The notes below the pieces were generated by a model that worked only from the letters and a program-made list of their open reading frames with translations, searched no databases and was not told the origin of the DNA. A stretch of DNA of 21,676 nt from a virus, in the IMG/VR virus record IMGVR_UViG_3300032116_001491, positions 1-21,676 of that record. One strand, given 5' to 3'. Positions 13,227 through 19,937 of the stretch are shown here, piece after piece. Every line of letters begins with the position of its first letter. The first letter of the stretch is position 1. Made by a program: the position numbers and the translations under genes.

Positions 13227-14668
13227 GTAGGCCGCGCGTCTGCAACGACGACGGGCTCGAGTGTGCGGCCGACCCGCTCACGATGCGATGCCGCGTCTGC
13301 GACGCGCTGGTGATCGGCCCGATGTCGGGGCCGCAGGCCGCCTTCCTCGCGAGCCCGGCGGACGTCGCGATCTACGGGGGCGGCGCGGGCGGCGGCAAGA
13401 CGTGGATGCTCGCGCTCGATGCGGCCTCGGACGTTCACGTCGAGGGGTACGCGGCGATCATGTTCCGGCGCACGTCGCCCGAGCTCGTCGGCGGCGGCTC
13501 CATCTGGGAGGCGACGCAGGCCATCTATCGCCACCTCGGCGGCAGGCCCCGCAGCTCGCCGAATCTCGACTGGACGTTCCCGTCCCGCGCGATGGTCGAG
13601 TTGCGCCACCTCCAACACGAGGCCGACGTCTACGCGCACCAGGGCAAGCAGTACGCCTTCGTGGGGTTCGACGAGCTGACGCACTTCGAGGAGGCGCAGT
13701 TTTGGTATCTCGTCTCCCGCATGCGCACGACCTGCGGCATCCGCCCGAGGCTGCGCGCGACGTGCAACCCGGACCCGGATAGCTTCGTGCGCAAGCTGGT
13801 CGACTGGTGGATCGACGCCGAGGGCTACGCCATCCCCGAACGCAGCGGGCGCATCCGGTGGTTCTGCCGGCGGGACGACGACTCGCTCGACTGGAGCGAC
13901 ACCGAAGCCGAGGTGCGCGAGCGCAACCCAGGCCGCCCCGCGCTGTCGTTCACGTTCGTGCCCGCGCGGCTCGCCGACAACCCGGTGCTGCTCGCGAAGG
14001 ACCCCGGCTACATCGAGCGCCTCGACTCGTTGCCGAAGGTCGACCGCGACCGGCTGAAGGGCGGCAACTGGAACATCCGCCCAGCGGCCGGCCTCTACTT
14101 CCCCCGCCGGTGCTTCGAGATCATCGACCGCGTGCCGGGCCCGGTGACGATGACCGTCCGCGCGTGGGACAAGGCGGCAACCCGGCCGCACCCCGGCAAC
14201 CCGGATCCGGACTGGACCCGCGGCGCGAAGGTGTCGAGGCTGCGCGACGGCCGCTTCGTGGTCGAGCACGTCGAGGGCCTGCGCGGTTCGCCCGGCGAGG
14301 TCGAGCAGGCGATCCTCGCCATCGCCGCGCAGGACGGCCCGAGCGTGCCCGTCGTCGTCTGGCAGGACCCAGGCCAGGCCGGCGTCGTCGACCGCGACGC
14401 CACGCTCCGGGCGCTCTCCGGCTTTCAGGTCCGCAGCATCCGCGCGAGCCGGGACAAGCTCGCGTACGCGGGCGTGTGGGCGCCGCACGTCGAGGCGGGC
14501 CGAGTGCTGCTCGTGCGCGGGGCGTGGACGGACGCCTTCTTGGCCGAGGCCGAGAGCTTCCCCGAGGGCAAGCACGACGACGCCGTCGACGCGGTGTCGC
14601 TGGCCTTCCAGGCGCTCACCGAGTCGCGGTACGCCGAGGCGCTGGCCAAGGCGAAGTCGTGGCTCTGA
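13223..14668 (+). CDS. Terminase large subunit
   Basis: The 481-residue product is the packaging motor and nuclease. The N-terminal ATPase has Walker A GGGAGGGKT (52-60), a Walker B-type acidic strand in YAFVGFDELTHF and the ATCNPDPDS coupling motif. The C-terminal RNase H-like nuclease has RAWDKAATRPHP (first Asp) and KHDDAVDAVSLAFQ (last Asp). A Cys-rich N-terminal extension with C7, C14, C23 and C26 (the last two in CRVC) may bind zinc and precedes the ATPase core. The GTG at 13223 overlaps the terS stop. The family call is secure; the strategy (cos or headful) is not inferable here. Confidence 0.95.
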   Translation: MSRPRVCNDDGLECAADPLTMRCRVCDALVIGPMSGPQAAFLASPADVAIYGGGAGGGKTWMLALDAASDVHVEGYAAIMFRRTSPELVGGGSIWEATQAIYRHLGGRPRSSPNLDWTFPSRAMVELRHLQHEADVYAHQGKQYAFVGFDELTHFEEAQFWYLVSRMRTTCGIRPRLRATCNPDPDSFVRKLVDWWIDAEGYAIPERSGRIRWFCRRDDDSLDWSDTEAEVRERNPGRPALSFTFVPARLADNPVLLAKDPGYIERLDSLPKVDRDRLKGGNWNIRPAAGLYFPRRCFEIIDRVPGPVTMTVRAWDKAATRPHPGNPDPDWTRGAKVSRLRDGRFVVEHVEGLRGSPGEVEQAILAIAAQDGPSVPVVVWQDPGQAGVVDRDATLRALSGFQVRSIRASRDKLAYAGVWAPHVEAGRVLLVRGAWTDAFLAEAESFPEGKHDDAVDAVSLAFQALTESRYAEALAKAKSWL

Positions 14669-14670
14669 CG

Positions 14671-14686
14671 CCGGACGCTGGTCCGG
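14671..14686 (+). other. Small hairpin between terL and portal
   Basis: CCGGAC (14671-14676) and GTCCGG (14681-14686) form a perfect 6-bp stem with a 4-base loop, 3 bases after the terL stop and before the portal start. This gap is one of the few breaks in an otherwise overlapping gene series. It has no following T-run, so it may be a pause or RNA-processing site. The structure could also be chance in GC-rich DNA. Confidence 0.35.
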
Positions 14687-14699
14687 GTGACGGTGTGGC

Positions 14700-16079
14700 A
14701 TGGCCGACGACCGCATCGACGGGTTCCTAAACGCGCTCTCGGGCCTCGGGGGTTCCGTCGACCGGCTCTCGGGCGCGACCGTCGCCAGCATCCGCAACAG
14801 CATCGCCACGCAGAGCGTCCTCGAAACGCTGTACTACGAGGACGACCTCGCGGCGCGCATGGTCGACGCCATCATCGACGACGCCGTGCGGCAGGGCATC
14901 GAGCTTGACCGCGAGCAGAGCGTCGACGACGGCGCGGCGGCCGACTCCGGCACCGACGTGAAGCAAGCGGGCTCGGCCATCCTGCGCCGGATGCGCGAGT
15001 TGCGCGCGCTCGAGCGCGTGACCGAGGGCGCCCGGTGGGGTCGGCTCTACGGCGGCGGGGCGGTGCTCATCGTCCTCGACGACGGCAACCACGCGGCGCC
15101 GGTTGCGCTGGGTCGGAAGATCGTGTCGCTCTCGGCGCTCGACCGCTGGGAGATGACGCCGGTGTCCTACTTCGAGGACGTGATGTCGCCGCAGTACGGC
15201 GAGGTCGAGACGTGGCGCGTGAACCGGCGCGGGGCCCGGACGACGGACACGCTGGTCGTGCACGAGTCGCGGCTCCTGCGCTTCGAGGGCCTGCCGGTGT
15301 CGTCCATCGAGCGGGCGCGCCAGGACGGGTGGAGCCTCTCGGTGCTCACGCGCGCGTACGAGGTGCTGCGCGACGGCCAGCAGAACTGGCGCAGCGTGTC
15401 GAACATCCTCTCGCAGGCGACGCAGCCGATCTTCAAGATCAAGGGCCTCGCCGAGATGATCGCCAACGGGCAAGACGAGCAGCTCACGCGGCGCATGGAG
15501 GCGGCGAACCTCGTCCGGTCCATCCTCCGCGCGGTGCTCATCGACGCCGAGGGCGAGGAGTTCAAGTACGAGAACGCATCACTCGGCGGACTCGACGTCA
15601 TCCTCGACAAGACCTGGCAGCGGCTCGCGGCGGCGGGCGAGATGCCGGTGACGCGCCTCATGGGCATGTCGCCCGCGGGCCTGAACGCGACCGGGGAGTC
15701 GGACGTGCGCGGGTGGTACGACTCGGTGCAGAGCTACCGCGAGCAGGACCTGGGCCCGCAGATCGAGCGGCTCGTGCGCATCGTGGCGGCCGAGCTGGGC
15801 GACCAGACGCCGAGCGAGTGGGTCGTGCGCTGGCCGTCGCTCTGGCAGATGTCGCCGACCGAGCAGGCCGAGCACGAGGCGAAGATCGCGGGCACGGACA
15901 AGACCTACATCGACGCGGGCGTGCTCCTGCCCGAGGAGGTCGCGGTGACCCGCTTCGGCGGCGGGACGTACGACAGCGGCCCGGTGCAGATCGACGCGAG
16001 CCTGCGCGAGACGCCGGCCGAGCCCGCTGCGCCTCCTGCGCCGCCCGTCGAGCCCCCGCAGGCGCCCGAGGCACCGTGA
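14700..16079 (+). CDS. Portal protein (DUF1073/Acb1-like family)
   Basis: The 459-residue protein resembles DUF1073-type portals: an N-terminal helical region (NSIATQSVLETLYYEDDLAA, MVDAIIDDAVRQGIEL), GRLYGGGAVLIVLDDG, LRFEGLPVSS and a conserved segment LMGMSPAGLNATGESDVRGW followed by YDSVQSYREQDLGPQIERLV. Portals form the dodecameric ring through which DNA enters the head. The C-terminus is Pro/Ala-rich and probably flexible. It follows terL by 31 bases with only a weak ribosome site (GGTGACGGTG) and overlaps the head morphogenesis gene by GTGA, the usual order for tailed phages. Confidence 0.9.
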   Translation: MADDRIDGFLNALSGLGGSVDRLSGATVASIRNSIATQSVLETLYYEDDLAARMVDAIIDDAVRQGIELDREQSVDDGAAADSGTDVKQAGSAILRRMRELRALERVTEGARWGRLYGGGAVLIVLDDGNHAAPVALGRKIVSLSALDRWEMTPVSYFEDVMSPQYGEVETWRVNRRGARTTDTLVVHESRLLRFEGLPVSSIERARQDGWSLSVLTRAYEVLRDGQQNWRSVSNILSQATQPIFKIKGLAEMIANGQDEQLTRRMEAANLVRSILRAVLIDAEGEEFKYENASLGGLDVILDKTWQRLAAAGEMPVTRLMGMSPAGLNATGESDVRGWYDSVQSYREQDLGPQIERLVRIVAAELGDQTPSEWVVRWPSLWQMSPTEQAEHEAKIAGTDKTYIDAGVLLPEEVAVTRFGGGTYDSGPVQIDASLRETPAEPAAPPAPPVEPPQAPEAP

Positions 16080-17851
16080 CGGCTGCGGCGGTCCGGGCGG
16101 CCTACGTGCGGGCCCGCGGCGGCCGGCTGCGCAAACGCTCGGCCGAGCCCCCGAAGCTGCCGACGGGCGCCGAGATGGCGTACGTCCGGGCGCTGCGGGC
16201 CGCCGTGCGCCGGATGCGGGACGAGGTGCTCGCCCGGCTCGAGCCCGGCCTGAAGCGGGCGCAGGAGGCCGAGCGGCAGGACGCGACCGACGACCTGCGC
16301 GCGATCCTCCTGTCGATGGTCGGCGACGACGCGCTCGTGGCCGCCCTCGCCGGGGCCGAGACGCTCGCCACCATCGCGACCGTGTGGGGCCGGGTCGAGA
16401 CGCACAACCGCGGGCAGATGGAGCGCGTCCTCGGCGTGACCGGGCCGCTGCTCGACCTCGACCTGCGCCCCGAGCTCGACCGCTTCCGCGCCGAGAACGT
16501 CCGGCTCATCCGGTCCATCGGCCCCGAGGCTCTGTCCTCGGTGCTCGAGGAAGTGACCGAGGCGCAGCGGACCGGGATGCGGGTCGAGGAGCTTCGGGCG
16601 CGCATCGCCGAACGCTTCGAGGTGTCCGGCAGCCGGGCAGAGTTGATCGCCCGCGACCAGATCCTGAAGGCGAACGCGGACCTCTCGCGGACCCGGATGC
16701 AGCGCGTCGGCGTCACCCGGTACCGCTGGAGCACCAGCCGGGACGTGCGGGTACGGGCCGACCATGCCGCCCTCGAAGGCACGATGCAGACCTTCAGCGA
16801 CCCTCCGGTGGTCGACCAGCGGACCGGCCGGCGCGCGAATCCAGGGGTCGACTTCCAGTGCCTACCCGCGCACGAACACGTTCGGGTCGCGCACGGTGTA
16901 CGCCGGGCGTTCCGTCGTCCGGTTTCCGGGCAGGAACTTGTTCGCCTCGTCACGGCGGAAGGGCTCCGACTGGAAGTGACACCGAACCATCCGGTGCTGA
17001 CCGGATCCGGGTGGAAGGCTGCGCAGCATGTCGAGGTCGGCGATGACGTGTTCAGCGTTCACGGCGAGGGCGTGTTCGCTGGCGACCAAGACGTAGAACA
17101 CGGTCCACCCACGGCCAGCGAGGTATTCGAAGCGTGCGCGCTGCTTGGGGTTCGTGAGCGGGTTGCCGCCTCCGGCCCGCAGTTCCACGGCGACATGGCC
17201 GACGGCGAAGTCGAGGTTGTACTGCTCGACGGGGTGCTGCTCGGTGAAGTCGATCCCGCGCTCACGCAACAGGCGCGCGAGTTGCTCCTCGCCGACGCCG
17301 ATGCGCCGCGTCTTGGTAGCCGCGAGTCGGCAGCGGTGGGCGTGGCTCTTGGGCTTCCCTCGCACGGCATCATGGGCCGCGCTCGCGAGGCGCTTGCGCT
17401 CCTGCTCCGGCGTGCGCGCCATGCGGACGAACATCGCCTCGGACCGCCCGCGCAGCCGAACCCCGGCGCGAGCGAGGGCCGCCGCGAGAGTCCGGCGCTC
17501 GATGCCGTATCGGTCGGCGAGCGCCTTCAGGCTGAAGCCCTCGACGTAGAGGCGTGCCGCCTCCTCGCGCGGGAAGTCCTTCGCGTTGCTGGCTGGCCTG
17601 TAGACGCGGGACGGCCCGCCGACGCGGAGCAGCTTGAGGCGGATGCCGTCCTCGCTGGCGCCAACGGCGAGCGCGATCTCGCGGCAGGAGCGGCCCTCAC
17701 GACGAAGCGCCATCGCGTCGTCGACTTGTCGCGCAGTCAGTACTCGGGGCATGTGTTCAACCTCGAAACGGGGTGTGGCTGGTATTCGGCTGACGTGGTC
17801 GTCCACAACTGCCGATGCGTAGCGATTCCCATATTCGATGATGACGACTGA
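16076..17851 (+). CDS. Head morphogenesis protein (Mu gpF/SPP1 gp7-like) with intein
   Basis: The extein is a minor head protein. Residues about 183-261 show the conserved module SRAELIARDQILKANADL, GVTRYRWSTSRDVRVRADHA and ANPGVDFQ, and the C-terminus ends CRCVAIPIFDDDD. The precursor is 591 residues. Residues 262-578 are an intein inserted between Q261 and the first Cys of the CRC motif; removing it rejoins DFQ to CRCVAIP and gives a 274-residue mature protein of normal size. Such proteins act inside the procapsid near the portal during assembly. The GTG start overlaps the portal stop. The frame is open through the whole intein, as splicing requires. Confidence 0.92.
   Translation: MTAAAVRAAYVRARGGRLRKRSAEPPKLPTGAEMAYVRALRAAVRRMRDEVLARLEPGLKRAQEAERQDATDDLRAILLSMVGDDALVAALAGAETLATIATVWGRVETHNRGQMERVLGVTGPLLDLDLRPELDRFRAENVRLIRSIGPEALSSVLEEVTEAQRTGMRVEELRARIAERFEVSGSRAELIARDQILKANADLSRTRMQRVGVTRYRWSTSRDVRVRADHAALEGTMQTFSDPPVVDQRTGRRANPGVDFQCLPAHEHVRVAHGVRRAFRRPVSGQELVRLVTAEGLRLEVTPNHPVLTGSGWKAAQHVEVGDDVFSVHGEGVFAGDQDVEHGPPTASEVFEACALLGVRERVAASGPQFHGDMADGEVEVVLLDGVLLGEVDPALTQQARELLLADADAPRLGSRESAAVGVALGLPSHGIMGRAREALALLLRRARHADEHRLGPPAQPNPGASEGRRESPALDAVSVGERLQAEALDVEACRLLAREVLRVAGWPVDAGRPADAEQLEADAVLAGANGERDLAAGAALTTKRHRVVDLSRSQYSGHVFNLETGCGWYSADVVVHNCRCVAIPIFDDDD
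16859..17809 (+). mobile_element. Intein (Hint domain), 317 residues, in head morphogenesis gene
   Basis: The intein starts with Cys (CLPAHEHVRVAHG, block A) and has a clear block B, EVTPNHPVLTGSGW, with the TxxH residues. It ends with block F/G GHVFNLETGCGWYSADVVVHN directly followed by Cys+1 of the host protein. All residues expected for standard splicing (Cys1, block B His, terminal His-Asn, Cys+1) are present, so it is probably active. The segment between the N- and C-terminal splicing blocks (residues about 68-270) shows no endonuclease in the sense frame. The same DNA encodes a nuclease on the opposite strand. Boundaries follow from restoring the DFQCRC motif. Confidence 0.93.
16862..17752 (-). 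CDS. Antisense-encoded putative homing endonuclease (Vsr/EDxHD-like) within the intein
   Basis: This 296-residue minus-strand protein begins MPRVLTARQVDDAMALRREG, with GAGG 7 bases before the ATG. Two HTH segments follow: residues 8-45 and about 61-102 (EEAARLYVEGFSLKALADRY). The nuclease-like domain is at about 150-241: GVGEEQLARLLRERGIDF, EQYNLDFAVGHVAVELRAGG and GRGWTVFYVLVASEHALA, with E155, D181 and E190 in acidic positions of the Vsr/EDxHD homing endonuclease fold. The His usual after the last acidic residue is not obvious, so activity is uncertain. Its TAG stop lies opposite intein codon 2. Codons have high third-position G/C, like neighbouring genes. It is in register with the sense codons. 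Confidence 0.8.
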   Translation of the reverse strand: MPRVLTARQVDDAMALRREGRSCREIALAVGASEDGIRLKLLRVGGPSRVYRPASNAKDFPREEAARLYVEGFSLKALADRYGIERRTLAAALARAGVRLRGRSEAMFVRMARTPEQERKRLASAAHDAVRGKPKSHAHRCRLAATKTRRIGVGEEQLARLLRERGIDFTEQHPVEQYNLDFAVGHVAVELRAGGGNPLTNPKQRARFEYLAGRGWTVFYVLVASEHALAVNAEHVIADLDMLRSLPPGSGQHRMVRCHFQSEPFRRDEANKFLPGNRTTERPAYTVRDPNVFVRG

Positions 17852-17875
17852 CGTCAGGGCGTCGCGGCCCTGACG
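17852..17875 (+). other. Perfect hairpin after intein-bearing gene
   Basis: CGTCAGGGC (17852-17860) and GCCCTGACG (17867-17875) form a perfect 9-bp stem with a 6-base loop immediately after the TGA of the head morphogenesis gene. The 54-base gap that holds it is one of the longer ones among the rightward genes. No T-run follows, so it may be a pause, an attenuator or a 3'-end stabiliser for the upstream mRNA. On the other strand it lies about 100 bases upstream of the antisense endonuclease start, so it could also affect that transcript. Confidence 0.5.
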
Positions 17876-17905
17876 CGCCCGCCGCACCTGTGGCGAGGTG
17901 AGCGG

Positions 17906-19090
17906 GTGACCGAAATCCGACTCGACGCCGGGACCGTTGCCTCCGTCCGCCGCACGCCACAGGGCGGGCTGCGGGTCGACGCGCGCCTGACTCGCGTCGG
18001 GGTGCTCACCTACCGCAACGCGGACGGGACGGAGCGGCGCGAGTTCCGGCCGCCCGAGGAAGTGTTCGCGGCCACGTCCCTCGACAGCCTCCGCGGCGCG
18101 CCCGTGACGGACCTGCACCCCTCCGAGATGGTCCGGACCGACAATCACGCCGTTCTCGCTCGCGGTCACGTAGGCGACGACGTCCGCGAGGATGCCGGGA
18201 CCTACGTGGCCGCGACCCTCTACGTGCAGGACGGCCGCCTCGTCGAGATGGTCGAGCGCGGAGACCGGCGCGAGATTTCGTGCGGCTACGTCTGCGACTT
18301 CGACCCGACCCCCGGCGAGTTCGAGGGCCAGCGGTACGACGGGGTGCAGCGGAACATCACCTACAACCACGCCGCCCTCGGACCCCGCGAGTGGGGTCGG
18401 GCTGGTTCGGAAGTCGCGCTGCGGATGGACGCGGCGGACGTGTGGACGTCAGCGGTCGACGAGGCCGAAGGAGACACCATGAAGAAGCGCAAGGACGAGG
18501 GCGAGGTCGTCGCCCCGGCGCCGGCTGCGGATGCTCCGCCGGCCGACGACAAGCCGACCCAGGACGCGCCGACGTGCGAGCACTGCGGAGCCCCGGTCAA
18601 CGCCGAGGGCAAGTACGCCGCGCCCGTCGTCGAGATCGAGGACGGCGGCAACGCCGCGCCTGAAGAGAAGATGGACGCCATCAAGGCCCGGCTCGACGCG
18701 CGCGACGCGGAGGTGTCCGACCTGCGGCGCCGCCTCGACGAGGCGAACGACCCGAAGCGCCTCGCCGCCCTCGTCGCCGACGTCGTCTCGGTGCGTGAGG
18801 TCGCGGCTCGTGCGGGTGTCGAGCGCACCGACAGCACCGACAGCAAGGCCCTGCGCGCTGCCGTCGTCGAGAAGGTTCTCGGCCTCCGCTGCGACGGCAA
18901 GTCGGCCGACTACATCGCCGCGAGCTTCGACGCCGCGGTGAAGGTGCTCGAGCAGCGCGGCGTCGGCCGTGCTCGCGCGACCGTCGACGGCGGGGCCGAT
19001 GCTCCGCCCGTCGGCGGCCTCATCGCCGATCTGCACCGCAGCGCGGCAGCCCACGTCCAGAAGAACAACTACGAGAAGGGAGGCCGCTGA
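17906..19090 (+). CDS. Prohead protease with fused scaffold (DUF2213-like)
   Basis: The 394-residue product has an N-terminal protease domain like DUF2213: GLRVDARLTRVGVLTYRNAD, a conserved VTDLHP, REISCGYVCDFDP and NITYNHAALGP. H71, S125 and H155 fit a herpes-assemblin-like Ser-His-His triad. Residues about 192-394 are charged and helical (KARLDARDAEVSDLRRRLDE is coiled coil) and resemble a scaffold, with a CEHC pair near 230. The protease would mature the procapsid and cut the scaffold. The GTG at 17906 has GAGGTGA upstream. A second, internal start at residue 192 may produce the scaffold alone. Confidence 0.85.
   Translation: MTEIRLDAGTVASVRRTPQGGLRVDARLTRVGVLTYRNADGTERREFRPPEEVFAATSLDSLRGAPVTDLHPSEMVRTDNHAVLARGHVGDDVREDAGTYVAATLYVQDGRLVEMVERGDRREISCGYVCDFDPTPGEFEGQRYDGVQRNITYNHAALGPREWGRAGSEVALRMDAADVWTSAVDEAEGDTMKKRKDEGEVVAPAPAADAPPADDKPTQDAPTCEHCGAPVNAEGKYAAPVVEIEDGGNAAPEEKMDAIKARLDARDAEVSDLRRRLDEANDPKRLAALVADVVSVREVAARAGVERTDSTDSKALRAAVVEKVLGLRCDGKSADYIAASFDAAVKVLEQRGVGRARATVDGGADAPPVGGLIADLHRSAAAHVQKNNYEKGGR
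18479..19090 (+). CDS. Possible internal-start scaffold product (in frame), 203 aa
   Basis: Within the protease gene, an in-frame ATG at 18479 (MKKRKDEGEVVAPAPAADAP) is preceded by GAAGGAGACACC, a good ribosome site at proper spacing. It falls exactly at the junction between the protease domain and the charged, coiled-coil scaffold part. This is the arrangement of lambda genes C and Nu3, where the scaffold is made separately and in excess from the same frame. The independent product is inferred from the site alone. Confidence 0.5.
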   Translation: MKKRKDEGEVVAPAPAADAPPADDKPTQDAPTCEHCGAPVNAEGKYAAPVVEIEDGGNAAPEEKMDAIKARLDARDAEVSDLRRRLDEANDPKRLAALVADVVSVREVAARAGVERTDSTDSKALRAAVVEKVLGLRCDGKSADYIAASFDAAVKVLEQRGVGRARATVDGGADAPPVGGLIADLHRSAAAHVQKNNYEKGGR

Positions 19091-19917
19091 TGGCCTATCA
19101 GAGCACTTTCGGCACCGATCCGGCCATCGCGATCGCCGGCATGCCCGCGGATTCCACGCCGCGCGTCACCGAGTCCTTCGTCGCAGAGGGGGCGCCCGTC
19201 GTGGGCCTGCTCTGCCAGCGGGGCACCGACCGCGAGCGCCAGGTCATCCCCATGACCACGGCCGTCGCCGACGTCGACAGCATCGTCGACGCGACGCCCG
19301 GCATCGCCTCGGCGGCGACCGAGCAGACGATCACCTCGGCCTCGGCCGACGGCGTCATCGGCGCGGGCCTCATCATCCCCGCGCAGCAGCTCACGGCGAC
19401 GCTCAACAGCCACGCCGATTGGGACGCCACCTCGTCGATCTTCACGTACGAGGACGTCGACGGGAAGATCGTGCGCGAGACCGTCCTCATCCCGAACGGC
19501 GGCAACCAGACGATCACCACGCTCGGCGCCGCGCGCCGGTTCATCTCCTGGTACATCCCGGCGCAGACCGGCACGAACGGCACCGCGACCATCGGCACCG
19601 CGCCGACGGCCCCCGTGCTCTCGCTCCGCGACTTCCCCGGCGTCGCGATGTTCGACGCCTCGCGCATGCCCTACACGACGGGCAACGCCTACACCGACAA
19701 GGACGAGTGCCCCGTCATCGCGAAGGGCCGCGTCTACGTCACCGTCGAGGACGCCGTGACCGCGGGTGACCCGGTCTACGTCCGCACCACCACGTCGGGC
19801 GCCGACGTCGCCGGCCAGTTCGGCGGCGAGAAGGCGTCGAACTTCGGCGCGCTCGCGGGCGCCCGGTACGTCACCAGCGCATCCACCGATGGCCTCGCCA
19901 TCGTCGAGCTCGGCTGA
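19090..19917 (+). CDS. Head decoration/cement-like structural protein
   Basis: The 275-residue product starts MAYQSTFGTDPAIAIAGMPA and ends with GRVYVTVEDAVTAGDPVYVR, NFGALAGARYVTSAS and GLAIVELG, features of DUF2190/gp24-like capsid cement proteins, which bind the outside or joints of the capsid and stabilise it. It is Ala/Gly/Thr-rich with many beta-prone stretches, as expected for a structural protein. It sits between protease and major capsid genes, the standard place for decoration proteins. GGGAGG lies 7 bases before the ATG, which shares one base with the preceding stop. Confidence 0.78.
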   Translation: MAYQSTFGTDPAIAIAGMPADSTPRVTESFVAEGAPVVGLLCQRGTDRERQVIPMTTAVADVDSIVDATPGIASAATEQTITSASADGVIGAGLIIPAQQLTATLNSHADWDATSSIFTYEDVDGKIVRETVLIPNGGNQTITTLGAARRFISWYIPAQTGTNGTATIGTAPTAPVLSLRDFPGVAMFDASRMPYTTGNAYTDKDECPVIAKGRVYVTVEDAVTAGDPVYVRTTTSGADVAGQFGGEKASNFGALAGARYVTSASTDGLAIVELG

Positions 19918-19937
19918 GCCGAGGAAGGACCAAGGCC

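Noticed and set aside
13061-14809. Long open frame on the minus strand opposite the large terminase (582 codons)
   Set aside because: It is Arg/Val/Asp/Ala-rich with no motif, and the plus strand encodes an unmistakable terminase. Antisense open frames are common in GC-rich DNA. Unlike the intein case, no domain is visible and no ribosome site fits.
15035-16075. Extension of the head morphogenesis frame upstream across the portal gene
   Set aside because: The reading is low-complexity Arg/Gly/Ala and overlaps the well-supported portal. The GTG at 16076 with GTGA coupling is the real start.
17753-18370. Upstream in-frame extension of the antisense endonuclease to a longer 502-codon frame
   Set aside because: This part lies opposite the head protein C-terminus and the DUF2213 protease. 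The ATG at 17752 has a Shine-Dalgarno sequence and begins a sensible HTH, so the extension is a shadow.
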